A stretch of DNA of 64,000 nt from Chloroflexota bacterium (lineage in GTDB: Bacteria; Chloroflexota; Anaerolineae; UBA4142): contig JACRBM010000056.1 of assembly GCA_016219275.1 (NCBI GenBank), positions 104,852 through 168,851 on the forward strand, written 5' to 3'. The notes under the pieces are model-generated. The model was not told the origin of the DNA. It searched no databases and was given only the letters and a program-made list of their open reading frames with translations. The translations under genes and the position numbers were made by a program. Position 1 is the first letter of the stretch, and the number at the start of each line of letters is the position of its first letter. This document shows positions 33,837-42,803 of the stretch, piece after piece.

Positions 33837-36437
33837 CTTTTTCGTTTGCTGTTCCTCTTTCAAAAACACCAGCGTGCCCTTCTCCAAATCCACGACGACC
33901 GTATCCCCTTCCGCGAATTTGCCTTCCAGCACCTGGGTCGCGAGCGGATCAAGAATCGCGCGTTGGATCGTGCGCTTGAGCGGACGCGCGCCGTACGTCG
34001 CATCGTATCCTTCGTTCACGAGATAGTCTTTCGCCGCGTCGGTCAGCTCGATTTCGATCTTGCGTTCCGCCATGCGCTTGCTCACGAGTTCCATCTGAAT
34101 GTCCACGATCTTTTTGAGCTGCGCGCGCGCGAGCGGGTGGAACATCACAATCTCGTCAATGCGATTCAAGAACTCGGGACGAAAGCGGGCGCGTAACGCG
34201 GTCAAGACCATTTCGCGCGCGTTCGCGCCGTCGCCATTCATCAGAAACTCGGTGCCGACGTTCGAGGTCATAATGATGACCGCGTTTTTGAAATCTACCG
34301 TGCGACCTTGTCCGTCGGTGAGTCGTCCATCGTCGAGAATTTGCAACAATGTGTTGAACACATCGGGATGCGCCTTTTCGATTTCGTCGAACAGCACGAC
34401 CGCGTACGGACGGCGACGCACCGCTTCGGTGAGTTGCCCGCCTTCGTCGTAGCCGACGTACCCCGGCGGCGCGCCGATCAAACGCGCGACCGTGTGTTTT
34501 TCCTGATACTCGCTCATGTCAATGCGAATCATTGCGGCTTCGTCGTCGAAAAGAAATTCCGCGAGCGCGCGCGCGAGTTCGGTCTTGCCGACGCCGGTCG
34601 GACCCAGGAAGATGAACGAGCCGATGGGACGTTTCGGGTCTTGCAGTCCGGCGCGCGCGCGGCGCACCGCGTTCGCAACCGCGTGAATCGCATCGTCTTG
34701 TCCGACGACGCGCGCGTGCAAGCGGTCTTCCATCCGCAACAATTTTTGCACCTCGCCTTCCATCAAACGCGAAACTGGGATGCCCGTCCATTTCGCGACG
34801 ACTTGGGCGATGTCTTCCTCGCTCACTTCTTCTTTCAACAACGAGCCGGTCTTTTGGATTTCGGCGAGATGCGATTGCTGCGCCGCGATTTTCTTGTCGA
34901 GTTCCGCGAGCGTGCCGTACTTTAATCGCGCCGCTTCTTCGAGTTTCGATTCGCGTTCCGCGTGTTCGAGTTGATGCAGGACGTTCTCGCGTTCCTCTTT
35001 CAACGCGCGCGACTGGGTAATCACATCTTTCTCTTGTTTCCATTTCGCGGTGAGTGCGTTCGATTTTTCGCGCAGGTCGGCAAGTTCTTTGTCGAGCCGC
35101 GACAATCGTTCCCGTGACGCGGCGTCTTTTTCTTTTTGCAGCGCGACGCGTTCGATTTCGAGTTGCTTGATGCGCCGCGTGATCTCGTCGAGTTCGGCGG
35201 GCATCGAATCAATTTCCATTCGCAAGCGCGACGCGGATTCATCCACCAGGTCAATCGCCTTGTCCGGCAAAAACCGATCGGTGATGTAGCGTTTCGACAA
35301 GACTGCCGCTGCGACGAGCGCGCTATCGCGAATGCGGACGCCGTGATGCACTTCATACCGTTCTTTCAGTCCGCGCAAAATCGAAATCGTGTCGTCGACG
35401 CTTGGCTCACCGACGATGACCGGCTGAAAACGTCGTTCGAGTGCAGCGTCTTTTTCGATGTGCTTGCGATATTCGTCGAGCGTCGTCGCACCGACGGTGT
35501 GCAGTTCGCCGCGCGCGAGCATCGGCTTGAGCATGTTGCTCGCGTCCATCGCGCCTTCCGCCGCGCCCGCGCCGACGACGGTGTGAATCTCGTCAATGAA
35601 CAAAATGATTTGCCCTGCCGCCGTCGTGATTTCTTTCAGCACGGCTTTGAGCCGTTCTTCAAACTCGCCGCGATATTTCGCGCCCGCGACGAGCGCGCCC
35701 ATATCGAGTTGGACGACGCGTTTATTTTTCAGCGGCTCCGGCACATCGCCGCGCACGATGCGCTGCGCGAGTCCTTCCGCAATCGCGGTCTTGCCGACGC
35801 CTGGTTCGCCGATCAACACCGGATTATTTTTCGTGCGCCGCGACAAGATTTGCATCACGCGTCGGATTTCTTCATCGCGCCCGATGACTGGATCGAGTTT
35901 GCCTTTGCGCGCGAGATCGGTGAGATCGCGCCCGTACTTTTGCAGTGCCTGGTATGTCGTCTCTGGATTCTGCGACGTGACGCGCTGGTTGCCGCGAATC
36001 TGGGTCAACGCCTTGAGCACCGCGTCGCGCGTGATGCCGGCGTTTTGTAGGGGCGTTCGTCCCGACGCCCACCCGCCCGCATCAATCAACGCGAGCAAAA
36101 GATGCTCGGTCGAAACGTACTCGTCATGCAAATTGCTCGCTTGCTGAAGCGAGTTGTCGAGCACGCGCGACAATCGTTGCGACGCGCCGATTTGTTGCGT
36201 TGCGCCCGACACCTTCGGCAAGCGATTCAGTTCGCCGCCGACTTGTTGCGCGATGCTTTCCGGATTCGCGCCGAGCGCGCTGATGATTTGTGGTACGACG
36301 CCATCGCTCTGCGCGAGCAAAGTTGCGAGCAAATGCTCCGGCTCGATTTGACTGTGCTGATTATTCTGCGCGAGTTCTTGCGCGGCAACCACTGCTTCCT
36401 GCGCTTTTTCAGTTAATTTGTTCAAGTTGAAAGCCAT
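33828..36437 (-). CDS. clpB: ClpB protein disaggregase
   Basis: An AAA+ disaggregase working with DnaK/DnaJ to rescue aggregated proteins. The 869-residue protein has a Clp N-domain (two repeats, about 1-150), AAA-1 with [17 protein letters not shown], the long coiled-coil middle domain (about 405-525), AAA-2 with [16 protein letters not shown] and [12 protein letters not shown], and a ClpB-type C-terminal domain. In the N-domain the segment [14 protein letters not shown] differs from the usual sequence, and its DNA (36048-36078) resembles the dispersed GTAGGGGCG... palindrome. RBS AGGAG precedes ATG 36437. It lies downstream of hspR and dnaJ, consistent with HspR control. Confidence 0.97.
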   Translation of the reverse strand: MAFNLNKLTEKAQEAVVAAQELAQNNQHSQIEPEHLLATLLAQSDGVVPQIISALGANPESIAQQVGGELNRLPKVSGATQQIGASQRLSRVLDNSLQQASNLHDEYVSTEHLLLALIDAGGWASGRTPLQNAGITRDAVLKALTQIRGNQRVTSQNPETTYQALQKYGRDLTDLARKGKLDPVIGRDEEIRRVMQILSRRTKNNPVLIGEPGVGKTAIAEGLAQRIVRGDVPEPLKNKRVVQLDMGALVAGAKYRGEFEERLKAVLKEITTAAGQIILFIDEIHTVVGAGAAEGAMDASNMLKPMLARGELHTVGATTLDEYRKHIEKDAALERRFQPVIVGEPSVDDTISILRGLKERYEVHHGVRIRDSALVAAAVLSKRYITDRFLPDKAIDLVDESASRLRMEIDSMPAELDEITRRIKQLEIERVALQKEKDAASRERLSRLDKELADLREKSNALTAKWKQEKDVITQSRALKEERENVLHQLEHAERESKLEEAARLKYGTLAELDKKIAAQQSHLAEIQKTGSLLKEEVSEEDIAQVVAKWTGIPVSRLMEGEVQKLLRMEDRLHARVVGQDDAIHAVANAVRRARAGLQDPKRPIGSFIFLGPTGVGKTELARALAEFLFDDEAAMIRIDMSEYQEKHTVARLIGAPPGYVGYDEGGQLTEAVRRRPYAVVLFDEIEKAHPDVFNTLLQILDDGRLTDGQGRTVDFKNAVIIMTSNVGTEFLMNGDGANAREMVLTALRARFRPEFLNRIDEIVMFHPLARAQLKKIVDIQMELVSKRMAERKIEIELTDAAKDYLVNEGYDATYGARPLKRTIQRAILDPLATQVLEGKFAEGDTVVVDLEKGTLVFLKEEQQTKKSK

Positions 36438-36462
36438 AGCTCAAAACTCCTGTGATATGGAA

Positions 36463-36535
36463 CTGAGCACCCTGGGGTGCTCAGCAACCTTGCTCGACCT
36501 TCATCCGTTTTTCCGTTTATCCGTTCCTCGTCCGT
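36463..36535. repeat. Palindrome and period-8 array upstream of clpB
   Basis: CTGAGCACCC / GGGTGCTCAG (36463-36484) is a perfect 10-bp hairpin. It is followed by a period-8 array TTCATCCG, TTTTTCCG, TTTATCCG, TTCCTCG-TCCG (36500-36535). The pair fills the spacer between the gene ending at 36538 and clpB. Confidence 0.7.
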
Positions 36536-36537
36536 TG

Positions 36538-36921
36538 CTATCCCCATTCTGCTTCAATCGCCTCGCGAATTTCGGCGAGTGAGAGCGCAGTGAGCCGGCG
36601 CATTCGCGTTGTCGGCGTGTGCCCATCGTAATCGAGCGGGGTGGTGGCGTGGCGTTGCACCCACACGCGCGCGATCTTTGCATAACGTCCATCATCTTCT
36701 ATGGCGGCGACCACGTTCAGATCAAACTGGATCGGTCCCTCGTGCCACTCCAAGGTCCAGCGGATGCTATCGCGTTCGACGGCGGCTTTTGCTAAAAGTG
36801 TACCATTGTCCTTGAGGCGGATGTGGTTAACTTCCTGCAACAGTGCCCCAACCGAATCGCCAAATTCGACTTGGATATTTCCGATCAATTGTTTGATCCG
36901 CGCTTGTTGGTCGTCTGTCAT
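36538..36921 (-). CDS. Small soluble protein of unknown function
   Basis: A 127-residue protein without membrane segments: an N-terminal helix MTDDQQARIKQLIGNIQVEFG, then beta-rich RWTLEWHEGPIQFDLNVVAAIEDDGRYAKIARVWVQRH, and a C-terminal helix LAEIREAIEAEW. I do not recognise the family. ATG 36921 has GGGGG 7 bases upstream, inside the end of the rhomboid gene, whose stop is 2 bases before the ATG. The two are therefore coupled. Confidence 0.65.
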   Translation of the reverse strand: MTDDQQARIKQLIGNIQVEFGDSVGALLQEVNHIRLKDNGTLLAKAAVERDSIRWTLEWHEGPIQFDLNVVAAIEDDGRYAKIARVWVQRHATTPLDYDGHTPTTRMRRLTALSLAEIREAIEAEWG

Positions 36922-36923
36922 AC

Positions 36924-37652
36924 TCACCCCCAATTCGCCTCGTCATACGACGAATAATAACGCGGCACGCGCCGGCGTTGCCGCGCCCGTCCCAGGAAAG
37001 GCAAAATTAAAACGATGCCGGCGACGAATCCACCGATATGCGCCCAAAATGCAATCCCGCCCATCCCGGCTTCGCCGAGCGAACCGACGCCGTAAAAGAA
37101 TTGTTGCACGAACCACCACCCAATGACGATCAATGCCGGTAATTGAATCGTCCAGAATAAAATGAACAACGGAATCAAAATCCGAATGCGCGAGAACGGA
37201 TACATCAACAAATATGCGCCAAGCACGCCGGCAATCGCGCCGCTCGCGCCGATGGACGGAATGTTGCTCGCTCCCGAAACGAACGCTTGTGCGAACGCCG
37301 CGGCGACGCCGCTCGCCAGATAAAACGCGAGGTACGTGAAATGACCGAGTGCGTCTTCGATGTTGTCGCCGAACACCCACAGAAACAACATATTCCCGAT
37401 AATGTGCGCCCAGCCGCCGTGCAAGAACTGGGACGTGAATAACGACAACCACACGTCGAGCGGCGTGTTGAGCGGATGTGCGAACAAATACCACACTTCG
37501 TTTGGCATCACGCCCCACGTCGCGAACAAGCGGTCGAGCGCGCGTGGACGTAGCGTTAGTTCGTACAGGAACACGAATATGTTGATCGCGATCAGAGACC
37601 AATTCACCACTGGCACACGTCGCGACGGATTGTCGTCACCGACTGGAATCAT
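36924..37652 (-). CDS. Rhomboid family intramembrane serine protease
   Basis: Cleaves substrates within the membrane. The 242-residue protein has six to seven helices. The catalytic dyad is Ser137 in IGASGAIAG and His205 in FWAHIGGFVAG; the L1 loop contains FLHGGWAHIIGNMLFLWVFGDNIED with the family HxxxN. The N-terminus MIPVGDDNPSRRVPVVNW is typical. It is in the same direction as dnaJ/hspR/BON upstream and the 127-residue gene downstream. A palindrome of the GTAGGAGCGAC type precedes it. Confidence 0.92.
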   Translation of the reverse strand: MIPVGDDNPSRRVPVVNWSLIAINIFVFLYELTLRPRALDRLFATWGVMPNEVWYLFAHPLNTPLDVWLSLFTSQFLHGGWAHIIGNMLFLWVFGDNIEDALGHFTYLAFYLASGVAAAFAQAFVSGASNIPSIGASGAIAGVLGAYLLMYPFSRIRILIPLFILFWTIQLPALIVIGWWFVQQFFYGVGSLGEAGMGGIAFWAHIGGFVAGIVLILPFLGRARQRRRVPRYYSSYDEANWG

Positions 37653-37664
37653 TCAAATCCTTTG

Positions 37665-37693
37665 GTAGGAGCGACCACGCGAGTCGCCCCTAC
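37665..37693. repeat. Palindromic repeat upstream of the rhomboid gene
   Basis: GTAGGAGCGAC (37665-37675) pairs with GTCGCCCCTAC (37683-37693) with a single mismatch. It lies 4 bases from the end of the BON gene. Confidence 0.65.
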
Positions 37694-37697
37694 GATG

Positions 37698-38126
37698 TTA
37701 CGCGACGACGGCGATTTCGTCCGAAACGTGTTGTACGCCCAATACCTTGCCTGCGATTTCTGCCGCCGCGTCTTTCAGCGTCTGGTTGCGCGCCAATCCT
37801 TTAAGGTACGCCACGCCGAACACAACGCCAACTTGAATGCCAGGAAAACCGCCTTGGGTGCGCGTATCGTTCGCCAAGGCGCCCGCCAACGCGATTTCGA
37901 CCGCGTCGTCGGCAACGAGTTGATTCACGACGCGTGTAACGCCGGGGACGCCGCGCGCGAGTTGTTCCGCGATTTGGCTTGTCGCGCGCGTGCGCACGAC
38001 GCCGGCAAGGGTGACTGTACCGTCGCGTGTTTCCACGGCGATTCGATCAGACCACACGCGGAGCGGCGTGTACGTGTTCAGCATGGCGCGAACCTTGAGC
38101 GCCAATCTTTCGTCCTGAGTTGCCAT
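37698..38126 (-). CDS. BON domain protein
   Basis: A 142-residue protein with two BON-like modules. The first is about residues 8-70 (RIAVETRDGTVTLAGVVRTRATSQIAEQLARGVPGVTRVVNQL); the second, about 75-140, contains VVFGVAYLKGLARNQTLKDAAAEIAGKVLGVQHVSDEI. BON domains bind phospholipid or other ligands in periplasmic or cytoplasmic stress proteins. No signal peptide is seen. ATG 38126 has AAGGAG 9 bases upstream. It lies in the heat-shock operon after hspR, separated by a TTGGAAA palindrome. Confidence 0.8.
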   Translation of the reverse strand: MATQDERLALKVRAMLNTYTPLRVWSDRIAVETRDGTVTLAGVVRTRATSQIAEQLARGVPGVTRVVNQLVADDAVEIALAGALANDTRTQGGFPGIQVGVVFGVAYLKGLARNQTLKDAAAEIAGKVLGVQHVSDEIAVVA

Positions 38127-38145
38127 CGAGTGTTCTCCTTGAAAA

Positions 38146-38171
38146 GTAGGCAAGTTGGAAACTTGCCCTAC
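38146..38171. repeat. TTGGAAA-centred palindrome at the hspR 3' end
   Basis: CAAGTT-GGA-AACTTG (38151-38165) is extended by GTAGG and CCCTAC. The right part contains the hspR stop codon (38168-38170). Confidence 0.7.
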
Positions 38172-38512
38172 GATAATGTGCCCAACATCTTTCGCAGACG
38201 TTCGATCTCGCCCAACAATTCCTGTTCGCGCGCGTGCATTTGCTTTTCCATCTGCTCGAGTCGCTCGGTTAGTTCGATGATGATTTCGACGCCGGCGAGA
38301 TTCACACCCAGTTCGTTCGTCAGCCGCTGAATCTTCCGGAGGTGCTCGATCTCGCGGCGCGAGTAGAGCCGAATCTTGCCGGACGACCGCGTCGGCTTGA
38401 GCAACCCGGCGCGCTCATAGTACCGCAACGTTTGCGGATGCATCTCGACCAAACGCGCGGCGACGCTAATCACGTAGATCGGTTCATCGTCGTTGTGAAA
38501 ATCAAAGATCAT
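38168..38512 (-). CDS. hspR: HspR-like MerR family heat-shock repressor
   Basis: A MerR-type DNA-binding protein of 114 residues. The helix-turn-helix and wing are in [46 protein letters not shown], very close to HspR, followed by a coiled coil (about 72-110). In actinobacteria HspR binds HAIR sites and uses DnaK as co-repressor. Here it directly follows dnaJ (stop and start adjacent at 38512/38513), and a HAIR-spaced palindrome lies in the dnaJ/hsp20 intergenic region, so autoregulation and control of dnaJ, hsp20 and perhaps clpB is likely. Confidence 0.9.
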   Translation of the reverse strand: MIFDFHNDDEPIYVISVAARLVEMHPQTLRYYERAGLLKPTRSSGKIRLYSRREIEHLRKIQRLTNELGVNLAGVEIIIELTERLEQMEKQMHAREQELLGEIERLRKMLGTLS

Positions 38513-39445
38513 TTACTTCCTCCGCAATTCCGCCAATTTTTCGAACAAGCCGCGTTCCTTTGCCGACAAATTTTCCGGCAACACGACGCGCACTTTGGCG
38601 TACAGATCGCCGAACGCGTTTTCTTGATTCATGCGCGGCATCCCTTGCCCGGCGAGACGAAACGTTTTGCCAGTTTGCGTCTCCGGCGGAATCTTGAGCG
38701 CGAGTTTACCCTTGAGCGTCGCCACACTCGCCTCGCCGCCGAGCAGCGCGGTGTACAACTCGACCGGCACTTGGACGTACAGATCATCGCCCTGGCGTTC
38801 AAAGAGCGCGTGCGGCGCGATTTGAATTCGCAAGTACAGATCGCCGGCGGGCGCGCCGCTCACGCCGGGCATTCCTTCGCCGCCGAGTCGAATTTTCGAT
38901 CCCGATTTTACGCCCGCCGGAATTTTTACTTCGAGCCGGCGTCCCTCTTTTTGCAGAACGCGCGTCACGCCGCGATACGCGTCCTCGAGCGGAATCTCAA
39001 TCGCTTGCTCGATGTCTTGCCCGCGGCGCGGTCGCACGCCCGCGCGCGCGTTGCCAAAGCCGCCGCCAAAAAACGTGCGAAAGAAATCGGATACGCCGCC
39101 GGCATCATCGCCGCCGAGTCCGCCGAAAATATTTTCGAAATCGTCCTGCGTCACAGTGCGATACTGACCGCCGCCCCATTGAAACGGACCCTGCCCGCCC
39201 GCGCGTTGATATTGTTCGTACTGTTGCCAGTTCGAACCGAGCATGTCGTACTTTTTGCGCTTTTCCGGGTCGGAAAGCACGTCGTTCGCTTCGTTGATTT
39301 CCTTGAATTTTTCCTGCGCGGCTTTGTTGCTAGGGTTCACATCCGGGTGATATTTGCGCGCCAATTTGCGGTACGCTTGCTTGATGTCTTTCTCGCTGGC
39401 ATCCTTGGGCACGCCGAGAATTTGATAATAATCCTTGTAATCCAT
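38513..39445 (-). CDS. dnaJ: DnaJ/CbpA-type co-chaperone
   Basis: A 310-residue J-domain protein stimulating DnaK. The J domain is residues 4-70 with HPD in [16 protein letters not shown]-rich linker (about 75-140, with FGGLGGDD and FFGGGFG) leads to the C-terminal substrate-binding domains. The cysteine zinc fingers of full DnaJ are absent, so it is type II (CbpA-like). ATG 39445 is chosen for GGGAG 7 bases upstream and because the homologous start is [12 protein letters not shown]; the frame open to 39568 reads through the promoter. Transcribed from a consensus promoter divergent to hsp20. Confidence 0.93.
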   Translation of the reverse strand: MDYKDYYQILGVPKDASEKDIKQAYRKLARKYHPDVNPSNKAAQEKFKEINEANDVLSDPEKRKKYDMLGSNWQQYEQYQRAGGQGPFQWGGGQYRTVTQDDFENIFGGLGGDDAGGVSDFFRTFFGGGFGNARAGVRPRRGQDIEQAIEIPLEDAYRGVTRVLQKEGRRLEVKIPAGVKSGSKIRLGGEGMPGVSGAPAGDLYLRIQIAPHALFERQGDDLYVQVPVELYTALLGGEASVATLKGKLALKIPPETQTGKTFRLAGQGMPRMNQENAFGDLYAKVRVVLPENLSAKERGLFEKLAELRRK

Positions 39446-39475
39446 CACCACTCCCTCGCCCGGTCTTCTGGCGCG

Positions 39476-39504
39476 ATTATACCACCCAACATAATCTATG
39501 TCAA
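39476..39504 (-). promoter_or_regulatory. Consensus promoter of the dnaJ-hspR operon
   Basis: On the minus strand a perfect TTGACA (39504-39499), 17 bases, and a perfect TATAAT (39481-39476). It lies about 30 bases upstream of dnaJ. Confidence 0.85.
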
Positions 39505-39533
39505 TGTATTTTACTTTAACTTTATGATAAAAG

Positions 39534-39552
39534 TTGATAAAATCATTATCAA
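39534..39552. promoter_or_regulatory. HAIR-like operator between dnaJ and hsp20
   Basis: TTGATAA-AATCA-TTATCAA: the outer TTGA and TCAA are 11 bases apart, exactly as in the HspR site CTTGAGT-N7-ACTCAAG. It ends 5 bases before the hsp20 -35 box and lies about 30 bases from the dnaJ -35, so one repressor dimer could affect both. Inner bases differ from the actinobacterial consensus. Confidence 0.55.
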
Positions 39553-39557
39553 ACCTA

Positions 39558-39586
39558 TTGACAAACAAAAATGATAGTTGTATAAT
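39558..39586 (+). promoter_or_regulatory. Consensus promoter of the hsp20 pair
   Basis: A perfect TTGACA (39558-39563), 17 bases, then a perfect TATAAT (39581-39586). The first ATG is at 39641 with an AAGGGGGAAG ribosome site. Confidence 0.88.
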
Positions 39587-39640
39587 CCAGCCGAAAATGT
39601 AATTCGCCGAAAAGCGACCAGATAAAAAAGGGGGAAGACA

Positions 39641-40087
39641 ATGAGCGCGTTAATTCGATGGGAACCGTTTCGACCAGTAACGACTCTGCGCGATGCGATG
39701 GATCACTTGTTTGAGGATTCGTTCCTCAACGCGCGTGGTTGGATGGCGCCAACCTTCGCGACCGAGTTCGCGATGGATCTGTACGAAACGAAAGATCACG
39801 TCGTGGTCCAAGCGACCTTGCCCGGCGTCAAACCGGATGATGTTGAAATCACGATTGCCGGCAACACGTTGACGATTCGCGGCGAAACGCAGCAAGAGAC
39901 CGAAATCAAACAAGCCACGTATCACCGGCGCGAACGTCGCGTGGGTTCGTTTACGCGATGCGTGATGCTGCCGGCGGGTCTCGAATCAGCCAAGGCGGAA
40001 GCGGAATTTGAGAATGGCGTGTTGACGTTGCGTGTGCCGAAGAGCGAAGAAATCAAACCCAAGACCGTCAAGGTCAAAACCAAGTAG
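39641..40087 (+). CDS. Hsp20 family small heat-shock protein (first copy)
   Basis: An ATP-independent holdase that binds unfolding proteins. The 148-residue protein has the alpha-crystallin domain (about 42-140): [29 protein letters not shown], then the conserved strand with [34 protein letters not shown]. The N-terminal arm is [25 protein letters not shown]. The C-terminal IXI-like motif is weak. It is followed after 8 bases by a paralogue sharing N-terminus and domain, and both are driven by the consensus promoter at 39558. Confidence 0.95.
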   Translation: MSALIRWEPFRPVTTLRDAMDHLFEDSFLNARGWMAPTFATEFAMDLYETKDHVVVQATLPGVKPDDVEITIAGNTLTIRGETQQETEIKQATYHRRERRVGSFTRCVMLPAGLESAKAEAEFENGVLTLRVPKSEEIKPKTVKVKTK

Positions 40088-40095
40088 GAGGCAAA

Positions 40096-40530
40096 ATGAG
40101 CATCTCGCGTTGGGAACCCTTCAAGGAAATGATGACGTTGCGTCAGGCGATGGATCGTTTGTTTGAAGATTCAGTCGTGCGCCCGGCGCGCTACTGGAGC
40201 GAAGCGGGCGCTTACCTGCCGCTGGACGTGTTCACGACCAAGGACGCGATTGTCGTGCGTGCGCTCGTGCCCGGCGTCAAACCGGCAGATGTCGAGATCA
40301 CGATCGAGGGGAGCACGGTGACTCTGCGCGGCGAGTACAAAGCGCCCCAGGAGGAAGGCACGTACCTGTTGCAGGAGCAACGCTACGGACCGTTCGCGCG
40401 TTCGATCGAACTCGCTTTGGCGATTCAAGCGGACAAAGCCGAAGCCGCCTTCGACAACGGCGTGCTGACCTTGACGATTCCGAAAGCCGAAGAGATCAAA
40501 CCCAAGGTCATCAAAGTCAAAAGCGTCTAA
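40096..40530 (+). CDS. Hsp20 family small heat-shock protein (second copy)
   Basis: A 144-residue paralogue of the preceding gene: SISRWEPFKEMMTLRQAMDRLFEDS at the N-terminus, the alpha-crystallin domain with VVRALVPGVKPADVEITIEGSTVTLRGEYK, and the end DNGVLTLTIPKAEEIKPKVIKVKSV. Tandem duplication is evident. RBS AGGAGG precedes the ATG. A strong terminator closes the operon. Differing N-terminal regions could allow hetero-oligomers (inference). Confidence 0.95.
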   Translation: MSISRWEPFKEMMTLRQAMDRLFEDSVVRPARYWSEAGAYLPLDVFTTKDAIVVRALVPGVKPADVEITIEGSTVTLRGEYKAPQEEGTYLLQEQRYGPFARSIELALAIQADKAEAAFDNGVLTLTIPKAEEIKPKVIKVKSV

Positions 40531-40538
40531 ACGCGAAT

Positions 40539-40571
40539 AAAAAAAGCCGAGACATGCTGCTCGGCTTTTTT
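40539..40571. terminator. Terminator after the hsp20 pair
   Basis: AAAAAAGCCGAG / CTCGGCTTTTTT, 12 pairs with an 8-base loop. The A-run before and T-run after make it bidirectional for the convergent gene at 40599. Confidence 0.9.
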
Positions 40572-40598
40572 GATCGGCGCGATTTTTTCAACGACCAA

Positions 40599-40850
40599 TC
40601 AGTACGTGTTTGCGTTGACCGGCGCGGGGATCGGTTCGACGAACGCGTACGCCCTGGGTGTGGCTGTTGGTATCGGGGTCGGTCCCGCGGTCGGCGCGAC
40701 AATCGTCGGCGCTACTGGCGGCGGCTGGGGCGGCGCAAAAATCAGTACTGTACCGATCACCATACTAAGCACGACGGCGCCATTCAAGCCGATGTTCACA
40801 TACCAGCGCCAATCCCGTTTTTTTTGCTGAGGAGAATATCGTCTAGGCAT
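40599..40850 (-). CDS. Small single-pass membrane protein with Pro-rich tail
   Basis: An 83-residue protein: a basic N-terminus (MPRRYSPQQKKRDWRW), one membrane helix (about 18-40), then a low-complexity Pro/Thr/Ala stretch (PPVAPTIVAPTAGPTPIPTATP). The likely topology is N-in with an extracytoplasmic tail. GGAGG lies 10 bases upstream of the ATG, supporting translation. The function is unknown; such proteins are common near the ends of Chloroflexota operons. Confidence 0.55.
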   Translation of the reverse strand: MPRRYSPQQKKRDWRWYVNIGLNGAVVLSMVIGTVLIFAPPQPPPVAPTIVAPTAGPTPIPTATPRAYAFVEPIPAPVNANTY

Positions 40851-40912
40851 TACTCATCAACCTCCAAAATTTTGCGGCAGGATTATACCACAATCCCGCG
40901 TGACGACAAGTT

Positions 40913-41026
40913 GGCGAATAGCGAATGGCAAATGGCAAATTCGGAAATCGGTCGCGGACGCGCAACTCATCCGACTTCCAACTTCCGACTTCCAATTTCC
41001 AACCGCCAATTTCCAAATTCCAATTT
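40913..41026. repeat. Heptad-repeat element upstream of the DUF6391 gene
   Basis: The left arm has four exact 7-base units, GGCGAAT, AGCGAAT, GGCAAAT, GGCAAAT (40913-40940). The right arm has eight units, mostly CCAATTT/CCGACTT/CCAACTT (40971-41026). The right array ends 6 bases before a TACAAT box (41033-41038) that probably drives the next gene, so the repeat occupies the -35 region. Confidence 0.82.
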
Positions 41027-41056
41027 TTAGTGTACAATACCGCGCGAGGTGAAACG

Positions 41057-41554
41057 ATGACGAACATTTTGGATACCGCGCCGATTGGAACGGTGCGGCG
41101 CCATCACGGGATCGAGCACGCGACCGTCCACATTCTCACAGCGCACAATCCGGATCTGCGGTTGGTCGGCAAAGCCGACACGACCGGTTTTAATATCTAT
41201 GGCGAGGTTGCCCGCGATGAATTGATCATCGCCGCGCGCGAAGCGGTGGCGCGCCTACAACGCGGCGAGAGTAAACTCGCGGTGCATCCGCGCTGCGGCA
41301 CGAATCTGCTCGCCGCCGGTTTGCTCACCGCGCTCGCGGCGATCTTGGCGCTCGGACGCAAGCCGAGCATCAAGAAATTACCGGATGTGATTCTCGCGAC
41401 GACGTTCGCCGCGTTTGTCGCGCAACCCCTGGGTCTGCAATTGCAAGCGCGCGTGACGACGTCGCCCGATGCGTTGGGCGCGCGGATTACCGGCGTGCGC
41501 GAACAATACTGGGGTAATCTCAAGATTCAGCATGTGGATGTCGAGTGGGATTAA
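41057..41554 (+). CDS. DUF6391 family protein
   Basis: A 165-residue protein with the conserved HHGIEHATVHILTAHNP near the N-terminus, then TGFNIYGEV, AVHPRCGTNLLAAGLLTALAAILAL (a membrane-entering helix) and a further hydrophobic segment LPDVILATTFAAFVAQPLGLQLQ. The His-rich HHGxEH pattern suggests metal binding or hydrolase activity, but no function is established. ATG 41057 follows GCGAGGTG; the frame open to 40925 is translated heptad repeat and is rejected. The next gene starts 10 bases downstream. Confidence 0.75.
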   Translation: MTNILDTAPIGTVRRHHGIEHATVHILTAHNPDLRLVGKADTTGFNIYGEVARDELIIAAREAVARLQRGESKLAVHPRCGTNLLAAGLLTALAAILALGRKPSIKKLPDVILATTFAAFVAQPLGLQLQARVTTSPDALGARITGVREQYWGNLKIQHVDVEWD

Positions 41555-41564
41555 GGAGGTGTCC

Positions 41565-42485
41565 ATGCTCGAAATCGCGATCATGGTCGAAGGACAAAAT
41601 GGACTGAATTGGGAACGTTGGCAACGGATTGCGCTAGCCACGGAAGATTTGGGATTTGTCGGACTGTACCGCTCCGATCATTTTACGAACGCGAATCCGC
41701 CGGACAAGGATTCGCTGGAACTCTGGGTCTCGCTCACGTGGCTCGCGACGAACACCACGCGTATCGAATTCGGTCCGCTCGTCACACCGGTCTCGTTTCG
41801 CCACCCCACGCTGACCGCGCGCATGGCGCGCGACGTGGACGCGTTGTCCGGCGGACGCTTGACGTTGGGTCTGGGCGCGGGCTGGCAAGCGCGCGAGCAC
41901 ACCAACTATGGATGGGAACTTTTGGAACTCGGGGAGCGTTTCGTGCGCTTTGAGGAAGGGGTCCAAATCGTCAAGCGTTTGCTCGACGACGACCGACCGC
42001 TGACATTCCCGGGAAAGTACTTTCGTACCAATGATGCCATGTTGCTACCGCGTCCCGCGCGCCATATCCCCATCCTCATCGGCGGCAATGGCATCAAGCG
42101 CACGCTCGCATTTGCCGCGCGATACGCGGACGAGTGGAACGCCACGTTTCAAACGCCCGCGAATTTCGCGCGGCTCAACGCGCGGCTCGACGAAACCCTC
42201 ACCGCGCACCAGCGCGATCCGCGTACCGTGCGTCGCTCGGTGATGACTGGCTGTGTCTTCGGTCGCGATGACGCGGCAGTCCAGAGCAAGGTCAGCGCGC
42301 GCGGGCAAACCGCCGAAAAATTGCGCGAGCGCGGCATTATCGTCGGCGTCGCGAATCAAATCGTCGAGCAGCTCGGTAAACTCGCGCAAGCCGGCGCGCA
42401 ACGCGTGATGCTGCAGTGGCTCGATCTCGACGACCTGGATGGACTCGAAGCGATGGCAAAGAGCGTCCTGCCGCAGTTCCGCTGA
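41565..42485 (+). CDS. LLM-class flavin/F420-dependent oxidoreductase
   Basis: A 306-residue bacterial luciferase-like TIM-barrel protein. Visible signatures are LATEDLGFVGLYRSDHF, ATNTTRIEFGPLVTPVSFRHPTLTARMARDVDALSGGRLTLGLGAGW, and PRPARHIPILIGGNGIKRTL. These fit the F420-dependent group, though FMN use cannot be excluded. The substrate is unknown. ATG 41565 follows AAGGAGG with 6-base spacing. It is probably co-transcribed with the DUF6391 gene and is closed by a strong hairpin. Confidence 0.88.
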   Translation: MLEIAIMVEGQNGLNWERWQRIALATEDLGFVGLYRSDHFTNANPPDKDSLELWVSLTWLATNTTRIEFGPLVTPVSFRHPTLTARMARDVDALSGGRLTLGLGAGWQAREHTNYGWELLELGERFVRFEEGVQIVKRLLDDDRPLTFPGKYFRTNDAMLLPRPARHIPILIGGNGIKRTLAFAARYADEWNATFQTPANFARLNARLDETLTAHQRDPRTVRRSVMTGCVFGRDDAAVQSKVSARGQTAEKLRERGIIVGVANQIVEQLGKLAQAGAQRVMLQWLDLDDLDGLEAMAKSVLPQFR

Positions 42486-42546
42486 AATCCCGCACCGGTT
42501 CAGTTTCGTAGCGGCTTTAACCGCGACCAATCTTGATTTTTTTCGT

Positions 42547-42590
42547 AACACACGCAAGTTTGACCTAGGTCAGACTTGCGTGTGTTGTTT
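42547..42590 (+). terminator. Hairpin terminator after the oxidoreductase gene
   Basis: AACACACGCAAGT / ACTTGCGTGTGTT pair perfectly over 13 bases, with an inner TGACCTAGGTCA palindrome and a short GTTTT tail. The rest of the spacer to 42709 shows only weak promoter-like boxes (TATACT 42669-42674). Confidence 0.7.
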
Positions 42591-42709
42591 TGCGCCCTCA
42601 CCTTATTTCTTTATGCTTTCTTGATACCGCCGGCTATTTTCTTGTCCCTCTCTTGACTTGCATCCTCGTATACTGCCCCGTGGACGAAATTTGACGCGGA
42701 GATTTTGAC

Positions 42710-42802
42710 ATGCCTGATCTTTTACTGTTTGGGCTTACGATAACTTTTCTCGTAATGACGGTCGGTTTTGTTTCGCTGTGTCAGCGCGTGGAGGACAAGT
42801 AA
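42710..42802 (+). CDS. 30-residue single-helix membrane peptide upstream of kdpF
   Basis: ATG 42710 to TAA 42800-42802 encodes PDLLLFGLTITFLVM... ending SLCQRVEDK, a single hydrophobic helix with a charged C-terminus. It lies 1 base before kdpF. A peptide of this size and pattern precedes kdpF in a number of kdp operons; its role is unknown, perhaps an additional KdpF-like stabilising subunit (inference). Confidence 0.55.
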   Translation: MPDLLLFGLTITFLVMTVGFVSLCQRVEDK

Positions 42803-42803
42803 C

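Noticed and set aside
42642..42674. kdp promoter
   Set aside because: TATACT is present but the candidate -35 boxes are 10 or 21 bases away, outside the usual spacing.
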